A model generated the notes under the pieces. The model had not been told where the DNA came from, did no database searches, and worked only from the letters and a program-made list of their open reading frames with translations. This document shows, one piece after another, positions 53,385 through 63,314 of a DNA stretch of 64,000 nucleotides. The stretch comes from Variovorax sp. ZS18.2.2 (GTDB taxonomy: Bacteria > Pseudomonadota > Gammaproteobacteria > Burkholderiales > Burkholderiaceae_C), in contig NZ_JANLNM010000003.1 of NCBI RefSeq assembly GCF_024701975.1, positions 124,001 through 188,000 on the forward strand, written 5' to 3'. Within the stretch, counting starts at the first letter, position 1. Every line of letters starts with the position of its first letter. The position numbers and the translations under genes were made by a program.

Positions 53385-54721
53385 GTCTTTGCAGCCTCTA
53401 GCGATTCCTTGAGGTTCCGCCGGCGCCATGCCCAGGTCTTGATGGCCTGCGGCAGGATGCCGACGCACGAGACGTAGTACGTCACCTTGAAGCCCCAGAA
53501 GCGCGGGCCGATGGGCGTGTCGCGGAACAGGTCGCCGGCCAGGATGGACAGCAGCGCCTCCTGCATCCGCCAGATGTTGCGCGGCGCCATGAAGAGCCGG
53601 CGGATCGCCGGCGAGGTGATGCGGTAGATGAACCACGAGAACATCTTCGGCCCGCGCTTCATGACCTTCTCGTAGTGGCGGAAAGCCTTCTCGGCCTCCT
53701 TCGCCTCGCCCTTGAGCCACAGGTCGGCAGCGGTCGCGGCCTCGAAGCCGCTGTTCATCGCCAGGTACACGCCCGAGGAGAACATCGGGTCGACGAAGGC
53801 GTAGGCATCGCCCACCATCATGAAACGGTCGCCGCGGCAGAACTTGGAGTCGTAGGCGTAGTTGCCGGTGGCGGTGGCGCCTTCCATCAGCGTGGCGTTC
53901 GCAAGGCGCGCGGCCAGCTTGGGCGCGAGCGCGATGGTCTCCATCAGGAATTCTTCGAGCGACGCACCCTGGCGGCGCTTGAAGTACGCGGGCGAAGCCA
54001 CGGCGCCGACGCTCACGGTGCCGTCCTTCAGCGGGATGTACCAGAACCAGCCATGGTCGAACCAGAACAGCGAGATGTTGCCCTCGAAGCGGCCCGGCCG
54101 GCGCTCGGCGTTGGCGAAGTGGCCGTAGAGCGCCGCGCTCGCGTGCTTGCGGTTGCGCTGCTTGGCGTCGAACTGGTTCGACAGCAGCGTGTCTCGTCCG
54201 CTCGCGTCGATCACGAAGCGCGGGCGCCACTGGGTCTCGGTGCCGTCGTCGGCCTTGATCTTCACCAGCGGGCGGTTGTCGGGGGTTCCCTTGCCGGCAT
54301 CCATGTCCACCCCGGTGACACGCTGGCCTTCGAAGGTGCGCGCGCCGCGATTGCCGGCATGGCGGAACAGCAGCTCGTCGAACTCCGAGCGGCGCACATG
54401 CACCGCGTACGGAAAACTCTTGTCCATCGCCTGGCCGAAATCGAAGTGGCTCGTGTGGTCGTGCCAGGGCGAGACGAACTCGGCGCCATGCTTCTTGATG
54501 CCGATGGCCTCGACCTCGGTGCGCACGCCCAGCCGGTCAAAGAGCGGCATGTTCATCGGCAGCAGCGACTCGCCGATGTGAAAGCGCGGGTGCTGCGCCT
54601 TCTCGATCAGCACCACGTCGTGGCCCTTGTCCGCCAGCAGCGCGGCCACGGTGGAGCCCGAAGGGCCGCCGCCGATGACCACGACGTCGGGGTCGGTGGT
54701 GGTGAAAGGTCCGGGTGTCAT
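53381..54721 (-). CDS. flavin-dependent halogenase-like FAD oxidoreductase
   Basis: This 446-residue flavoprotein has a GGGPSG nucleotide-binding motif (17-22), GESLLP (50-55), a candidate catalytic lysine K77 in KHGAEF, and WFWYIP at 225-230, which fits the WxWxIP motif of flavin-dependent halogenases. The FAD-binding GDAYAFVDPMFSSG is also present. The start at 54721 follows GGAGGGG. It lies alone, convergent with the gcl operon and divergent from maeB. It could be a true halogenase of a pyrrole/phenol type or a related reductase or monooxygenase that kept the motif. Confidence 0.82.
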   Translation of the reverse strand: MTPGPFTTTDPDVVVIGGGPSGSTVAALLADKGHDVVLIEKAQHPRFHIGESLLPMNMPLFDRLGVRTEVEAIGIKKHGAEFVSPWHDHTSHFDFGQAMDKSFPYAVHVRRSEFDELLFRHAGNRGARTFEGQRVTGVDMDAGKGTPDNRPLVKIKADDGTETQWRPRFVIDASGRDTLLSNQFDAKQRNRKHASAALYGHFANAERRPGRFEGNISLFWFDHGWFWYIPLKDGTVSVGAVASPAYFKRRQGASLEEFLMETIALAPKLAARLANATLMEGATATGNYAYDSKFCRGDRFMMVGDAYAFVDPMFSSGVYLAMNSGFEAATAADLWLKGEAKEAEKAFRHYEKVMKRGPKMFSWFIYRITSPAIRRLFMAPRNIWRMQEALLSILAGDLFRDTPIGPRFWGFKVTYYVSCVGILPQAIKTWAWRRRNLKESLEAAKT

Positions 54722-54797
54722 GCGCTGCCCCTCCGTTGTCTTTGTATGTGGGTTGACGATGCCCGCCGCCCCCGGCGGCAAGGCTCGGCCGTACCTA

Positions 54798-54826
54798 TGG
54801 TTAACCTTAATTCACCATGGTTACCA
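54798..54826 (-). promoter_or_regulatory. repeat in the divergent maeB / flavoprotein promoter region
   Basis: ATGGTTAACC at 54798 and ATGGTTACC at 54818 form an imperfect direct repeat 20 bp apart in an A/T-rich stretch 77 bp upstream of the flavoprotein start. It could be an operator for that gene; the assignment is tentative. Confidence 0.3.
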
Positions 54827-54960
54827 GCGCCGGAGTTTAGCGAACCGGCCACCCCCTTTTGCCCGGGCTATGGGCTCAGGCGTTTTCGGCATTCCCCCTC
54901 CGGGAACTGGTCATGCTTTTGCGGTAGCCTCATTGCCCGACAGAAACAAGGAGACATTTC

Positions 54961-57264
54961 ATGGCTGCACCCCTCTCCCCCGCAGAAGAAGCACTTCGCG
55001 AGGCAGCGCGCGAATACCACCGCTCGCCCGTCAAGGGCAAGATTTCGATCACCCCCACCAAGCCCCTGCTGAACCAGCGCGACCTGTCGCTGGCCTATTC
55101 GCCGGGCGTGGCCTATCCCTGCCTCGACATCGCCGCCGACCCGTCGCTGGCCACCGAATACACGGCGCGCGGCAACCTGGTCGGCGTCATCACCAACGGC
55201 ACCGCGGTGCTGGGCCTGGGCAACATCGGCCCGCTGGCCGCCAAGCCGGTGATGGAAGGCAAGGGCTGCCTGTTCAAAAAATTCGCCGGCATCGACGTGT
55301 TCGATATCGAGCTGGCCGAGAACGACCCCGACAAGCTGGTCGACATCATCGCGGCGCTGGAGCCCACGCTGGGCGGCATCAACCTGGAAGACATCAAGGC
55401 GCCCGAGTGCTTCTACATCGAGAAGAAGCTGCGCGAGCGCATGAACATCCCGGTGTTCCATGACGACCAGCACGGCACGGCGATCATCTCGGCCGCAGCC
55501 CTCCTCAACGGCCTGGAGCTCGTCGGCAAGAAGATCGAGGACGTGAAGATCGCCGTCTCGGGCGCCGGCGCGGCCGCCATCGCCTGCCTCGACGTGATGG
55601 TGGGCCTGGGCGCCAAGCCCGCCAACATCCATGCCTGCGACTCCAAGGGGCTGATCTACGTGGGCCGCGCAGGCGGCTTCGACGAATCCAAGACCCGCTA
55701 CGCCCAGAAAGACACCGGCGCCCGCACCCTGGCCGACGTGGTGAAGGACGCCGATGTGTTTCTCGGCTGCTCGGCCCCCGGCGTGATGACGGCCGAGATG
55801 GTCAAGACCATGGGCACGCAGCCCATCATCCTGGCGCTGGCCAACCCCGAGCCCGAGATCCGGCCCGAGCTGGCCAAGGCCGTGCGGCCGGACTGCATCA
55901 TCGCCACGGGCCGCTCGGACTATCCGAACCAGGTCAACAACGTGCTGTGCTTCCCGTACATCTTCCGCGGCGCGCTCGATTGCGGCGCCACCAAGATCAC
56001 GGAAGAAATGAAGCTGGCCTGCGTGCGCGAGATCGCCGACCTCACCAAGGCCGACATCAGCGAAGAAGTGGCGACCGCCTACGCGGGGCAGGAGCTGGCC
56101 TTCGGTCCCGACTACATCATTCCCAAGCCCTTCGACTCGCGGCTGATACTGCGCATCGCCCCCGCCGTGGCCAAGGCCGCCGCCGCCTCCGGCGTGGCCA
56201 CCCGCCCCATCGAGGACATGGAGGCCTACCGCCAGCACCTCACGCGCTTCGTCTACCAGACCGGCATGTTCATGCGCCCGGTGTTCACCGCCGCCAAGCT
56301 GGCCACCGCCAAGCGCGTGGCGTACGCCGAAGGCGAGGACGAGCGCGTGCTGCGCGCCGCGCAACTGGCCGTGGACGAAGGCCTGGCGCACCCGATCCTG
56401 GTGGGCCGCCCCGCCGTGATCGAGGCGCGCATCAAGAAGGCGGGCCTGCACATCCGCGTCGGCACCGATGTGGAAATCGTCAACCCCGAAGACGACCCGC
56501 GCTTCCGCGTGTACTGGGAGGCCTTCCACAAGCTCATGGGCCGCCGCGGCGTGACGCCCGAGGCCGCCAAGACCATGGTGCGCCGCTCCAACACCACCAT
56601 CGCCGCGCTGATGCTGCACCTGGGCGATGCCGACGCAATGATCTGCGGCCTGGTCGGGCGCTTCGACGTGCACCTGGAGCACATCCGCAACCTGATTGGC
56701 CTGAAGCGCGGCGCGCCGGGCTTCGCGACGCTGAACGCGCTCACGCTGGAGAAGCGCACGGTGTTCATCACCGACACCAACGTCAATGAAGACCCGAGTG
56801 CCGAGATGCTCGCGAGCATCGCGCTGATGGCGGCCGAAGAGGTGCGCCGCTTCGGCCTGCCGCCGAAGGTGGCCTTCCTCTCACATTCGAACTACGGCAC
56901 CTCGAGCCGCGGGTCGGCCCGCAAGATGCGTCTGGCGCGCGACCTGTTCGCGCAGATGGCACCCGACATCGAGTGCGACGGCGAAATGCACGGCGACGCC
57001 GCGCTCTCCGAAGAAGTGCGCCGCACCGCCCTGCCCGAGACCACGCTCACCGGCGAAGCCAACCTGCTGGTGTGCCCGAACCTCGACTCGGCGCACATCC
57101 TCTACAACGTGCTGAAGATGACCGGCGCCAACGGCATCACGGTCGGCCCGATCCTCCTGGGCGGCGCGGGCTCGGCGCATGTGCTGACGCCTTCGTCGAC
57201 CGTGCGGCGGATCGTGAACATGACGGCGCTGGCTGTGGCGAATGCGACGACGGCGCTGAAGTAG
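54961..57264 (+). CDS. maeB: NADP-dependent malic enzyme with phosphotransacetylase-like domain
   Basis: This 767-residue protein has an N-terminal malic enzyme domain ([20 protein letters not shown] split, [58 protein letters not shown]) and a C-terminal domain related to phosphate acetyltransferase ([19 protein letters not shown] and [18 protein letters not shown]). MaeB turns malate into pyruvate and CO2 with NADPH formation. The C-terminal domain is regulatory. A strong terminator follows. Confidence 0.97.
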   Translation: MAAPLSPAEEALREAAREYHRSPVKGKISITPTKPLLNQRDLSLAYSPGVAYPCLDIAADPSLATEYTARGNLVGVITNGTAVLGLGNIGPLAAKPVMEGKGCLFKKFAGIDVFDIELAENDPDKLVDIIAALEPTLGGINLEDIKAPECFYIEKKLRERMNIPVFHDDQHGTAIISAAALLNGLELVGKKIEDVKIAVSGAGAAAIACLDVMVGLGAKPANIHACDSKGLIYVGRAGGFDESKTRYAQKDTGARTLADVVKDADVFLGCSAPGVMTAEMVKTMGTQPIILALANPEPEIRPELAKAVRPDCIIATGRSDYPNQVNNVLCFPYIFRGALDCGATKITEEMKLACVREIADLTKADISEEVATAYAGQELAFGPDYIIPKPFDSRLILRIAPAVAKAAAASGVATRPIEDMEAYRQHLTRFVYQTGMFMRPVFTAAKLATAKRVAYAEGEDERVLRAAQLAVDEGLAHPILVGRPAVIEARIKKAGLHIRVGTDVEIVNPEDDPRFRVYWEAFHKLMGRRGVTPEAAKTMVRRSNTTIAALMLHLGDADAMICGLVGRFDVHLEHIRNLIGLKRGAPGFATLNALTLEKRTVFITDTNVNEDPSAEMLASIALMAAEEVRRFGLPPKVAFLSHSNYGTSSRGSARKMRLARDLFAQMAPDIECDGEMHGDAALSEEVRRTALPETTLTGEANLLVCPNLDSAHILYNVLKMTGANGITVGPILLGGAGSAHVLTPSSTVRRIVNMTALAVANATTALK

Positions 57265-57287
57265 CCTGCAGCCTGCCTGATACCGAC

Positions 57288-57321
57288 GCCCCGCTGCGGT
57301 GAACGCAGCGGGGCTTTTTTT
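57288..57321 (+). terminator. strong intrinsic terminator behind maeB
   Basis: An 11-bp perfect stem GCCCCGCTGCG / CGCAGCGGGGC (57288-57298 and 57304-57314) with a 5-nt loop is followed by seven T residues, 24 bp after the maeB stop. Confidence 0.92.
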
Positions 57322-57444
57322 CGTCTGCCGCGCCCACGGCGTCCGGGGTGCGCCACGACAGTGCCATTGCGGCCATCGGGCAGCCCGTTTCCGGCACCTC
57401 AACCATCATTTCGGCTGGCATGCAATCTGCTAATACCCTGATTG

Positions 57445-57459
57445 GATATTTCAAATATC
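57445..57459. promoter_or_regulatory. A/T-rich palindrome in the TRAP operon promoter
   Basis: GATATTT-C-AAATATC is a perfect 7-bp-arm palindrome in a very A/T-rich stretch (57425-57480) upstream of the TRAP genes. It is a candidate operator; no regulator gene is next to it. Confidence 0.5.
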
Positions 57460-57510
57460 TTACTAATATATTTAAACAGATCCTCCTCACCGCAGAACCA
57501 CACACAACAC

Positions 57511-58125
57511 ATGGAAGAACACGCCTTGAAACGTGGCGGCATTTCCCGCCGGATGCTCGACACATCGGACTTCGTCCTGCGCTGCGAGCGCCATCTGCTC
57601 TCCGGCCTGATGGGCCTGCTCATCGCACTGGTCCTGCTGAACGTGGTCACCCGCTACGGCGGCTTCCCGCTCTACTGGGTGGACGAAGCCTCGGTGTACT
57701 GCGTGGTCTGGCTCACCTTCATCGGCGCCTCGGCGATGACGCGGCTGCGGCTCGACTTTGCGGTCACGCTGCTCACCGACAAGCTCGGCGCAAAAGCCGC
57801 GCGCATCGCCAAGGCCGGCGCCTCCGGCGGCGTGCTGCTGCTCGGCCTGGCCCTGCTGGCGATGTGCTGGCTGTGGATGGACCCGGTCGGCATCGTGCGC
57901 CACGGCTTCGATGCGAAAGAGTTCGCTGCGGAAAGCTTCAACTTCCTCTACACCGAGAAAACCCAGACGCTCGACTGGCCGACATGGCTCGTCCAGATCA
58001 TCCTGCCGGTCTTCTCGCTCACCCTCAGCGTGCATGCGCTGTCCAACCTCATCGAGGACCTCGGCCTGCAGCCCAAGCGCGTGCACGACGAGTTCCACGT
58101 CGTCAACGCCGATGCAGTGAACTGA
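57511..58125 (+). CDS. TRAP transporter small permease (DctQ)
   Basis: This 204-residue protein has four predicted membrane segments with the DctQ features: LSGLMGLLIALVLLNVVTRY, YWVDEASVYCVVWLTFIGAS and a final ILPVFSLTLSVHALSNLIED. The start is the ATG at 57511; the ribosome binding site is weak, so a start further in (for example at MLDTSDF) is possible. It forms the membrane part of a TRAP importer with the DctM and DctP genes downstream. An Asp/Glu-rich insert is present between the third and fourth segment. Confidence 0.87.
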   Translation: MEEHALKRGGISRRMLDTSDFVLRCERHLLSGLMGLLIALVLLNVVTRYGGFPLYWVDEASVYCVVWLTFIGASAMTRLRLDFAVTLLTDKLGAKAARIAKAGASGGVLLLGLALLAMCWLWMDPVGIVRHGFDAKEFAAESFNFLYTEKTQTLDWPTWLVQIILPVFSLTLSVHALSNLIEDLGLQPKRVHDEFHVVNADAVN

Positions 58126-58152
58126 AATGACAAGAGCCCACCTCCAGTCTGT

Positions 58153-58194
58153 GCGCACTTCGTGCCGCTTCGCCAACCACCTTGCAGGGAGCAA
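58153..58194 (+). repeat. dispersed intergenic repeat, copy 2
   Basis: This element (GCGCACTTCGTGCCGCTTCG at its start) matches the reverse complement of 49745-49787. It sits between the DctQ and DctM genes, within the TRAP operon, so it is transcribed. Confidence 0.7.
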
Positions 58195-58242
58195 AGCGCG
58201 TTCCGCGGCGTTCCTGGAACAACCCCTCCCGGAGCCGGTGAC

Positions 58243-59508
58243 ATGCTGACCTCCGCATTCTTTCTGCTGATCATGCTGGTCGGCGTGCCGATCGGCGCCT
58301 GCCTCTGCCTCTCGGGCATCGTCTACATCCTCAATTCGGGCGACACGGTGCTGTTCCAGTCGTTCCCGGTGCAGATGTTCGGCGGCGTCGACAGCTACAG
58401 CCTGATCGCCATTCCGCTCTTCATCCTGATCGGCGAGATCATGAACGGCGGCGGCATCACCAGGCGGCTGGTCGACCTGGCGCTGGCCTTCATCGGCTCG
58501 GTCAAGGGCGGCCTCGCCTACGTGAACATCCTGGCCAACATGCTGGTGTCGTCGATCATCGGCTCGGCCACCGCGCAGGTGGCGATCATGAGCCAGATCA
58601 TGGTGCCGGAGATGGAGAAGCAGGGCTATGACAAGACCTTCGCCGCCGGCATCACGGTGTACGGCGGCATGCTCGGGCCGATCATTCCGCCGTCGGTGAT
58701 GTTCGTGGTGTACAGCGTGCTGGCGCAGGTGGCGGTGGGCGACATGCTGATCGCCGGCATCATTCCCGGCGTCATCCTCACGGTGCTGTTCTTCATCGTC
58801 ATCGCGTGCATGGGCCTGATCTACAACTACCCGCGCACCGAGAAGCGCACGATCAAACAGCGCCTGCACACGATGCTCACGGCCTGCCCGACGCTCTTGA
58901 TTCCCATCGTCATCGTCGGCTCGATCCTCGGCGGCGTCGCCAACCCGACCGAATCGGCGGCGGTGGGCGCAGTGGCCGCAGTGCTGGTCGGGCGCTACGT
59001 CACGAAGGAATTCCGCTTCGCGATGATTCCGCAGATCCTGCTGAAGTCGGCGATCTACTCGGCGGTGGTGCTGTTCCTGGTTGCGGCCGCTGCCGTGTTC
59101 TCGTGGCTGCTGATCTACGGCAAGGTGCCGCAGGCCACGGCCGCATGGATCCAGACCGTCGCGAAGGATCCGATCACCTTCCTGCTGCTGGTCAACCTCA
59201 TCCTGCTGGTGATCGGCACCGTGATAGACGGCATTCCCGGCCTGATCATGACCGTGCCGATCCTGCTGCCCATCGCCACCGAGATCTACGGCATCGACCC
59301 GCGCCACTTCGGCGTGGTGGTGGTGATCAACCTCGTGCTCGGGCTGATGACGCCGCCCGTGGGCCTGAGCTTCTTCGTGGCTTCTGCGGTGACCGGCGCG
59401 AAGCCCGGAAAGATGTTCATCGTCACGCTGCCGTTCTTCCTGATCTGCTGCGTGGCACTGGTGCTGCTGTCGCTGTACCCAAGCCTGTCGCTCGCACTCA
59501 TCAAGTAG
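58243..59508 (+). CDS. TRAP transporter large permease (DctM)
   Basis: This 421-residue protein has about twelve membrane segments and DctM family blocks: VDSYSLIAIPLFILIGEIMN, YGGMLGPIIPPSVMFVVYSV, GGVANPTESAAVGAVAAVLV and VLGLMTPPVGLSFFVASAVT. It carries the Na+-driven transport step of the TRAP system. The start at 58243 follows GGAGCCGGTG. The upstream spacer contains a copy of the dispersed repeat. Confidence 0.95.
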   Translation: MLTSAFFLLIMLVGVPIGACLCLSGIVYILNSGDTVLFQSFPVQMFGGVDSYSLIAIPLFILIGEIMNGGGITRRLVDLALAFIGSVKGGLAYVNILANMLVSSIIGSATAQVAIMSQIMVPEMEKQGYDKTFAAGITVYGGMLGPIIPPSVMFVVYSVLAQVAVGDMLIAGIIPGVILTVLFFIVIACMGLIYNYPRTEKRTIKQRLHTMLTACPTLLIPIVIVGSILGGVANPTESAAVGAVAAVLVGRYVTKEFRFAMIPQILLKSAIYSAVVLFLVAAAAVFSWLLIYGKVPQATAAWIQTVAKDPITFLLLVNLILLVIGTVIDGIPGLIMTVPILLPIATEIYGIDPRHFGVVVVINLVLGLMTPPVGLSFFVASAVTGAKPGKMFIVTLPFFLICCVALVLLSLYPSLSLALIK

Positions 59509-59547
59509 CGCCCTCTTGCTTTTCTCTTCACTCAACCGGAGCCTCGC

Positions 59548-60546
59548 ATGTCCCTCTCCCGCCGCCAGTTCGTCCAGGCCGCAGCCGGCACCGCCGCCGC
59601 GTCGACCGCCTTCTTCGGCACCGTGTCGCGTGCCGCAACCACCAAGGAATTCCGCCTCGGCCTCATCACGCCTGCGGGCCACTCGTGGAACCGCGCCGCG
59701 GTGGGCTTCGGTGAAGCACTCAAGAAGGCCACCGACGGCCGGCTGAGCGCCACGGTGTTCCATTCGGGCCAGCTGGGCAACGAGTCGGCCATGATGCAGC
59801 AGCTGCAGTCCGGCGCGCTGGACATGGGTTGGATCCAGGCGGCCGAACTGGGTTCGCGCGTGGCGAGCGTGGCGGCCATCAACGCGCCGTATCTCGTGCG
59901 CTCGACCACCAACGTCGCCTCCTTGGTGCGCACGCCCGCCGCGCTGAAGCTGCTCGACGTGCTGCCGCGTGAAACGGGCACCATCGGCCTGGGCTGGGGC
60001 ATCACCGGCATGCGCGTGGTGTTCGCAACCAAGGACATCTCGACGCCTACCGACCTCAAGGGCATGAAGCTGCGCATCAACCCCACGCCGGTGTACCGCG
60101 ACTTCTACCAGCTGCTGGGCGCCGCGCCCACGCCCATCCCCACGCCGGGCGTGTTCGACGCCATGGCCAATGGCCAGGTCGACGGGCTCGAGGCGGATAT
60201 CGAGTTCTCCTGGAACCAGCGCTTCGACCGCGTCTCGAAAACCATGCTGCCGATGAACGCGCTGTTCATGCCCTTCGCCCCGCTGGTGTCGGGCCGCATC
60301 TGGCAGACGCTCGACGCCAGGGACAAGACGCTGATCACCGACCTGGTCAAGCAATCGCTCGACGCGCAGATCAAGGACATCGTGACCACCGAGCTCGGCC
60401 TGATCGACAAGTTCAAGGCCAGCGGCATTGCCATCAAGAGCGGCGCCGGCTACAACCCCGCGCCGGTCATTGCCGAGTTCGACAAGGTCTGGCTGCCCAA
60501 GGCGCCGCAGATTGCCGAACTGCGCAAGATCGGCGCCGCGCTCTGA
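59548..60546 (+). CDS. TRAP transporter substrate-binding protein (DctP)
   Basis: This 332-residue protein has a signal peptide with a twin-arginine-like start (SRRQFVQAAAGTAAASTAF) and the DctP fold: HSWNRAAVGFGEALKKATDG, GALDMGWIQAAELGSRV and DGLEADIEFSWNQRFDRVSK. It feeds organic acids to the DctQM permease. The exact ligand is not clear from sequence. Confidence 0.94.
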   Translation: MSLSRRQFVQAAAGTAAASTAFFGTVSRAATTKEFRLGLITPAGHSWNRAAVGFGEALKKATDGRLSATVFHSGQLGNESAMMQQLQSGALDMGWIQAAELGSRVASVAAINAPYLVRSTTNVASLVRTPAALKLLDVLPRETGTIGLGWGITGMRVVFATKDISTPTDLKGMKLRINPTPVYRDFYQLLGAAPTPIPTPGVFDAMANGQVDGLEADIEFSWNQRFDRVSKTMLPMNALFMPFAPLVSGRIWQTLDARDKTLITDLVKQSLDAQIKDIVTTELGLIDKFKASGIAIKSGAGYNPAPVIAEFDKVWLPKAPQIAELRKIGAAL

Positions 60547-60639
60547 CCAGGCGCCCTGGCCGCCGGAAGGGTTCGCACCAATCGCGTGCGGGCACCGTTT
60601 TTGCTTGAATGCCGAAGCATTCACCTTCACGGATCCCGT

Positions 60640-61674
60640 ATGAACAAGCGCTTACTGCTCCAGTCCTTCCTCGCCGCCTCGGCCCTCAGCTTCGGCCTCA
60701 CACCAGCCTTTGCCCAAGCCCCGACGCCGATCAAGTTCCAGCTCGACTGGCGCTTCGAAGGACCGGCGGCGCTCTTCCTGCACCCCGCCGCCAAGGGCTA
60801 CTTCAAGGCGGCCGGCCTGGACGTGACGATCGACGCGGGCAATGGCTCGGGCGGCACGGTCACGCGCGTGGCTTCGGGTGCCTACGAGATGGGCTTTGCC
60901 GACCTCGCGGCGCTGATGGAATTCCACGCCAACAACCCCGACAGCCCGAACAAGCCGGTCGCGGTGATGATGGTCTACAACAACACGCCGGCCTCGGTCA
61001 TGGCGCTCAAGAAGAGCGGCATCACGAAGCCTTCGGACCTGGCCGGCAAAAAACTCGGCGCGCCGGTGTTCGACGCGGGCCGCCGCGCCTTCCCGATCTT
61101 CGCCAAGGCCAACAACATCGGCGCGGTCAACTGGACCGCCATGGACCCGACGCTGCGCGAGACCATGCTGATGCGCGGCGACATCGACGCCATCACCGGC
61201 TTCACCTTCACGTCGCTGCTGAACCTCGAGGCGCGCGGCGCCAAGGCGGCAGACGTAGTGATCCTCCCCTACCCCGACTACGGCGTGAAGCTCTACGGCA
61301 ACGTGATCATCGCGTCGCCCAAGCTCATCAAGGAAAACCCGACGGCGGTGAAGAAATTCCTCTCGGCCTTCGCCAAGGGCGCCAAGGAAGTCATCGCCAA
61401 CCCCGCGATGGGCATCGAATCGGTGAAGGCGCGCGACGGCATCATCGACAGCAAGCTCGAAACCCGCCGCCTGCAGCTGGCCATCGACACGGTGATCAAC
61501 AGCGCCGATGCGCGCGCCGAGGGCTTCGGCGGCGTCAACGCGGGCCGCATGTCGCTCATGGCCTCGCAGGTGTCCGACGCCTTCAACACCAAGACCCGCG
61601 TGAGCCCCGATGCCGTGTGGACGGCCGCCATGCTGCCACCGGCCGCCGAACTCAGCGGAATCCTGCGCAAGTGA
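60640..61674 (+). CDS. NMT1/THI5-like ABC transporter substrate-binding protein
   Basis: This 344-residue protein has a signal peptide (SFLAASALSFGLTPAFA) and an NMT1-type fold: IKFQLDWRFEGPAALFLHPA, KGYFKAAGLDVTIDAGNGSG and ADVVILPYPDYGVKLYGNVI. NMT1-family proteins bind pyrimidine precursors, nitrilo compounds or sulfonates. The genes for an ATPase and a permease follow directly, and a deaminase closes the cluster, so a nucleobase or pyrimidine ligand is plausible. Confidence 0.92.
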   Translation: MNKRLLLQSFLAASALSFGLTPAFAQAPTPIKFQLDWRFEGPAALFLHPAAKGYFKAAGLDVTIDAGNGSGGTVTRVASGAYEMGFADLAALMEFHANNPDSPNKPVAVMMVYNNTPASVMALKKSGITKPSDLAGKKLGAPVFDAGRRAFPIFAKANNIGAVNWTAMDPTLRETMLMRGDIDAITGFTFTSLLNLEARGAKAADVVILPYPDYGVKLYGNVIIASPKLIKENPTAVKKFLSAFAKGAKEVIANPAMGIESVKARDGIIDSKLETRRLQLAIDTVINSADARAEGFGGVNAGRMSLMASQVSDAFNTKTRVSPDAVWTAAMLPPAAELSGILRK

Positions 61675-62528
61675 TGGCAGGCGCACCGAGCAACGCCGCC
61701 CCCTTCGTCGACTTCCAGGACGTCTGGCTCGCCTACAACGAGGAGTTGCTGCGCGAGAACCACTTCGCGGTCGAGGCCATCGACCTGAAGGTCAAGCGCG
61801 GCGAATTCATCGCCATCGTCGGCCCCTCGGGCTGCGGCAAGTCGACCTTCATGAAGCTCACCACGGGGCTCAAGATGCCGTCGATGGGCAAGATCCGCAT
61901 CGACGGCGCACCTGTGACCGGGCCGCTCAAGATCTCGGGCATGGCCTTCCAGGCGCCCTCGCTGCTGCCGTGGCGCACCACGGTCGACAACGTGCTGCTG
62001 CCGCTGGAGATCGTCGAGCCCTACCGCTCGAACTTCAAGGCCAAGCGCAAGGAATACGTCGAGCGCGCACGCAAGCTGCTGCAGAAGGTGGGCCTCGCGG
62101 GCTACGAAGACAAGTTTCCGTGGCAGCTCTCGGGCGGCATGCAGCAGCGCGCGAGCATCTGCCGTGCGCTGATCCACGAGCCCAAGATGCTGCTGCTCGA
62201 CGAGCCCTTCGGCGCGCTCGACGCGTTCACGCGCGAGGAGCTCTGGTGCATCCTGCGCGACCTCTGGACCGAGCAGCAGTTCAACGTGATCCTGGTGACG
62301 CACGACCTGCGCGAGTCGGTGTTCCTGGCCGACACGGTCTACGTGATGAGCAAGAGCCCGGGCCGTTTCGTGGTGAAGCGCGAGATCGAGTTGCCGCGTC
62401 CGCGCGAACTCGAGCTCACCTACACGAAGGAGTTCACCGACATCGTGCTGGAACTGCGCGGGCACATCGGCGCGATCCGGAACACCGGCATCAGCGCGGC
62501 GCAGACGGCCGCCGCGGTCTCTCATTGA
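61674..62528 (+). CDS. ABC transporter ATP-binding protein, NitT/TauT-like
   Basis: This 284-residue ATPase has Walker A (GPSGCGKST), the Q-loop in GMAFQAPSLLPWRT, the signature LSGGMQQRAS and Walker B (MLLLDEPFGALDA). The start overlaps the stop of the binding-protein gene (TGATG). The EL-PR-PRELEL segment in the C-terminal part is typical of the NitT/TauT/SsuB subgroup. Confidence 0.95.
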   Translation: MAGAPSNAAPFVDFQDVWLAYNEELLRENHFAVEAIDLKVKRGEFIAIVGPSGCGKSTFMKLTTGLKMPSMGKIRIDGAPVTGPLKISGMAFQAPSLLPWRTTVDNVLLPLEIVEPYRSNFKAKRKEYVERARKLLQKVGLAGYEDKFPWQLSGGMQQRASICRALIHEPKMLLLDEPFGALDAFTREELWCILRDLWTEQQFNVILVTHDLRESVFLADTVYVMSKSPGRFVVKREIELPRPRELELTYTKEFTDIVLELRGHIGAIRNTGISAAQTAAAVSH

Positions 62529-62536
62529 GCGGCGCC

Positions 62537-63307
62537 ATGAAGAACACCAAGCAAATCGAACGCTGGTCGCCCTGGCTGCTGCTGGTCGCGGTGCTCCTGC
62601 TGTGGCAGATCATCTGCGCGGGCTTCGAGGTCTCGGACTTCATCTTCCCGAGCCCCTGGCGCATCTGGACGCAGTTCTGGGAGTTCAAGGAAATCATCGC
62701 GGGCCACGCGTGGCGCACCTTCTGGGTCACGATGGCGGGCTTCGGCCTCGCGATCGTGGTGGGGGTGCTGATGGGCTTCGTCATCGGCAGTTCGCGCATC
62801 GCGTATGCGGCGATCTATCCGCTCATGACGGCCTTCAACGCGCTGCCCAAGGCGGCGTTCGTGCCCATCCTCGTGGTGTGGTTCGGCATCGGCGCGGGGC
62901 CGGCGATTCTCACGGCCTTCTTGATCAGCTTCTTCCCGATCATGGTCAACATCGCGACCGGCCTTGCCACGCTCGAGCCCGAGCTCGAAGACGTGCTGCG
63001 CGTGCTCGGCGCCAAGCGCTGGGACGTGCTCATGAAGATCGGCCTGCCGCGCTCCATGCCCTACTTCTTCGGCTCGCTGAAGGTGGCGATCACGCTGGCC
63101 TTCGTCGGCACCACGGTGAGCGAGATGACTGCCGCCAACGAGGGCATCGGCTACCTGCTGATCTCCGCCGGCTCGGCCATGCAGATGGGCCTGGCCTTCG
63201 CGGGCCTGATGGTGGTGGGCGCGATGGCGATGCTGATGTACGAACTCTTCAGCGTGATCGAGAAGCACACAACCGGTTGGGCGCACCGCGGTTCACAGAA
63301 CCAATAA
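62537..63307 (+). CDS. ABC transporter permease, NitT/TauT-like
   Basis: This 256-residue permease has six predicted membrane segments and the EAA-type loop ELEDVLRVLGAKRWDVLMKI followed by GLPRSMPYFFGSLKVAITLA. It starts 8 bp behind the ATPase gene. It completes the importer with the NMT1-type binding protein; a second permease is not present, so it probably works as a homodimer. Confidence 0.94.
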   Translation: MKNTKQIERWSPWLLLVAVLLLWQIICAGFEVSDFIFPSPWRIWTQFWEFKEIIAGHAWRTFWVTMAGFGLAIVVGVLMGFVIGSSRIAYAAIYPLMTAFNALPKAAFVPILVVWFGIGAGPAILTAFLISFFPIMVNIATGLATLEPELEDVLRVLGAKRWDVLMKIGLPRSMPYFFGSLKVAITLAFVGTTVSEMTAANEGIGYLLISAGSAMQMGLAFAGLMVVGAMAMLMYELFSVIEKHTTGWAHRGSQNQ

Positions 63308-63314
63308 TCGAGGC

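Noticed and set aside
57487..60630. 1047-codon open frame on the minus strand opposite the TRAP genes
   Set aside because: Low-complexity His/Asp/Arg-rich translation; the plus strand holds three clear TRAP genes.
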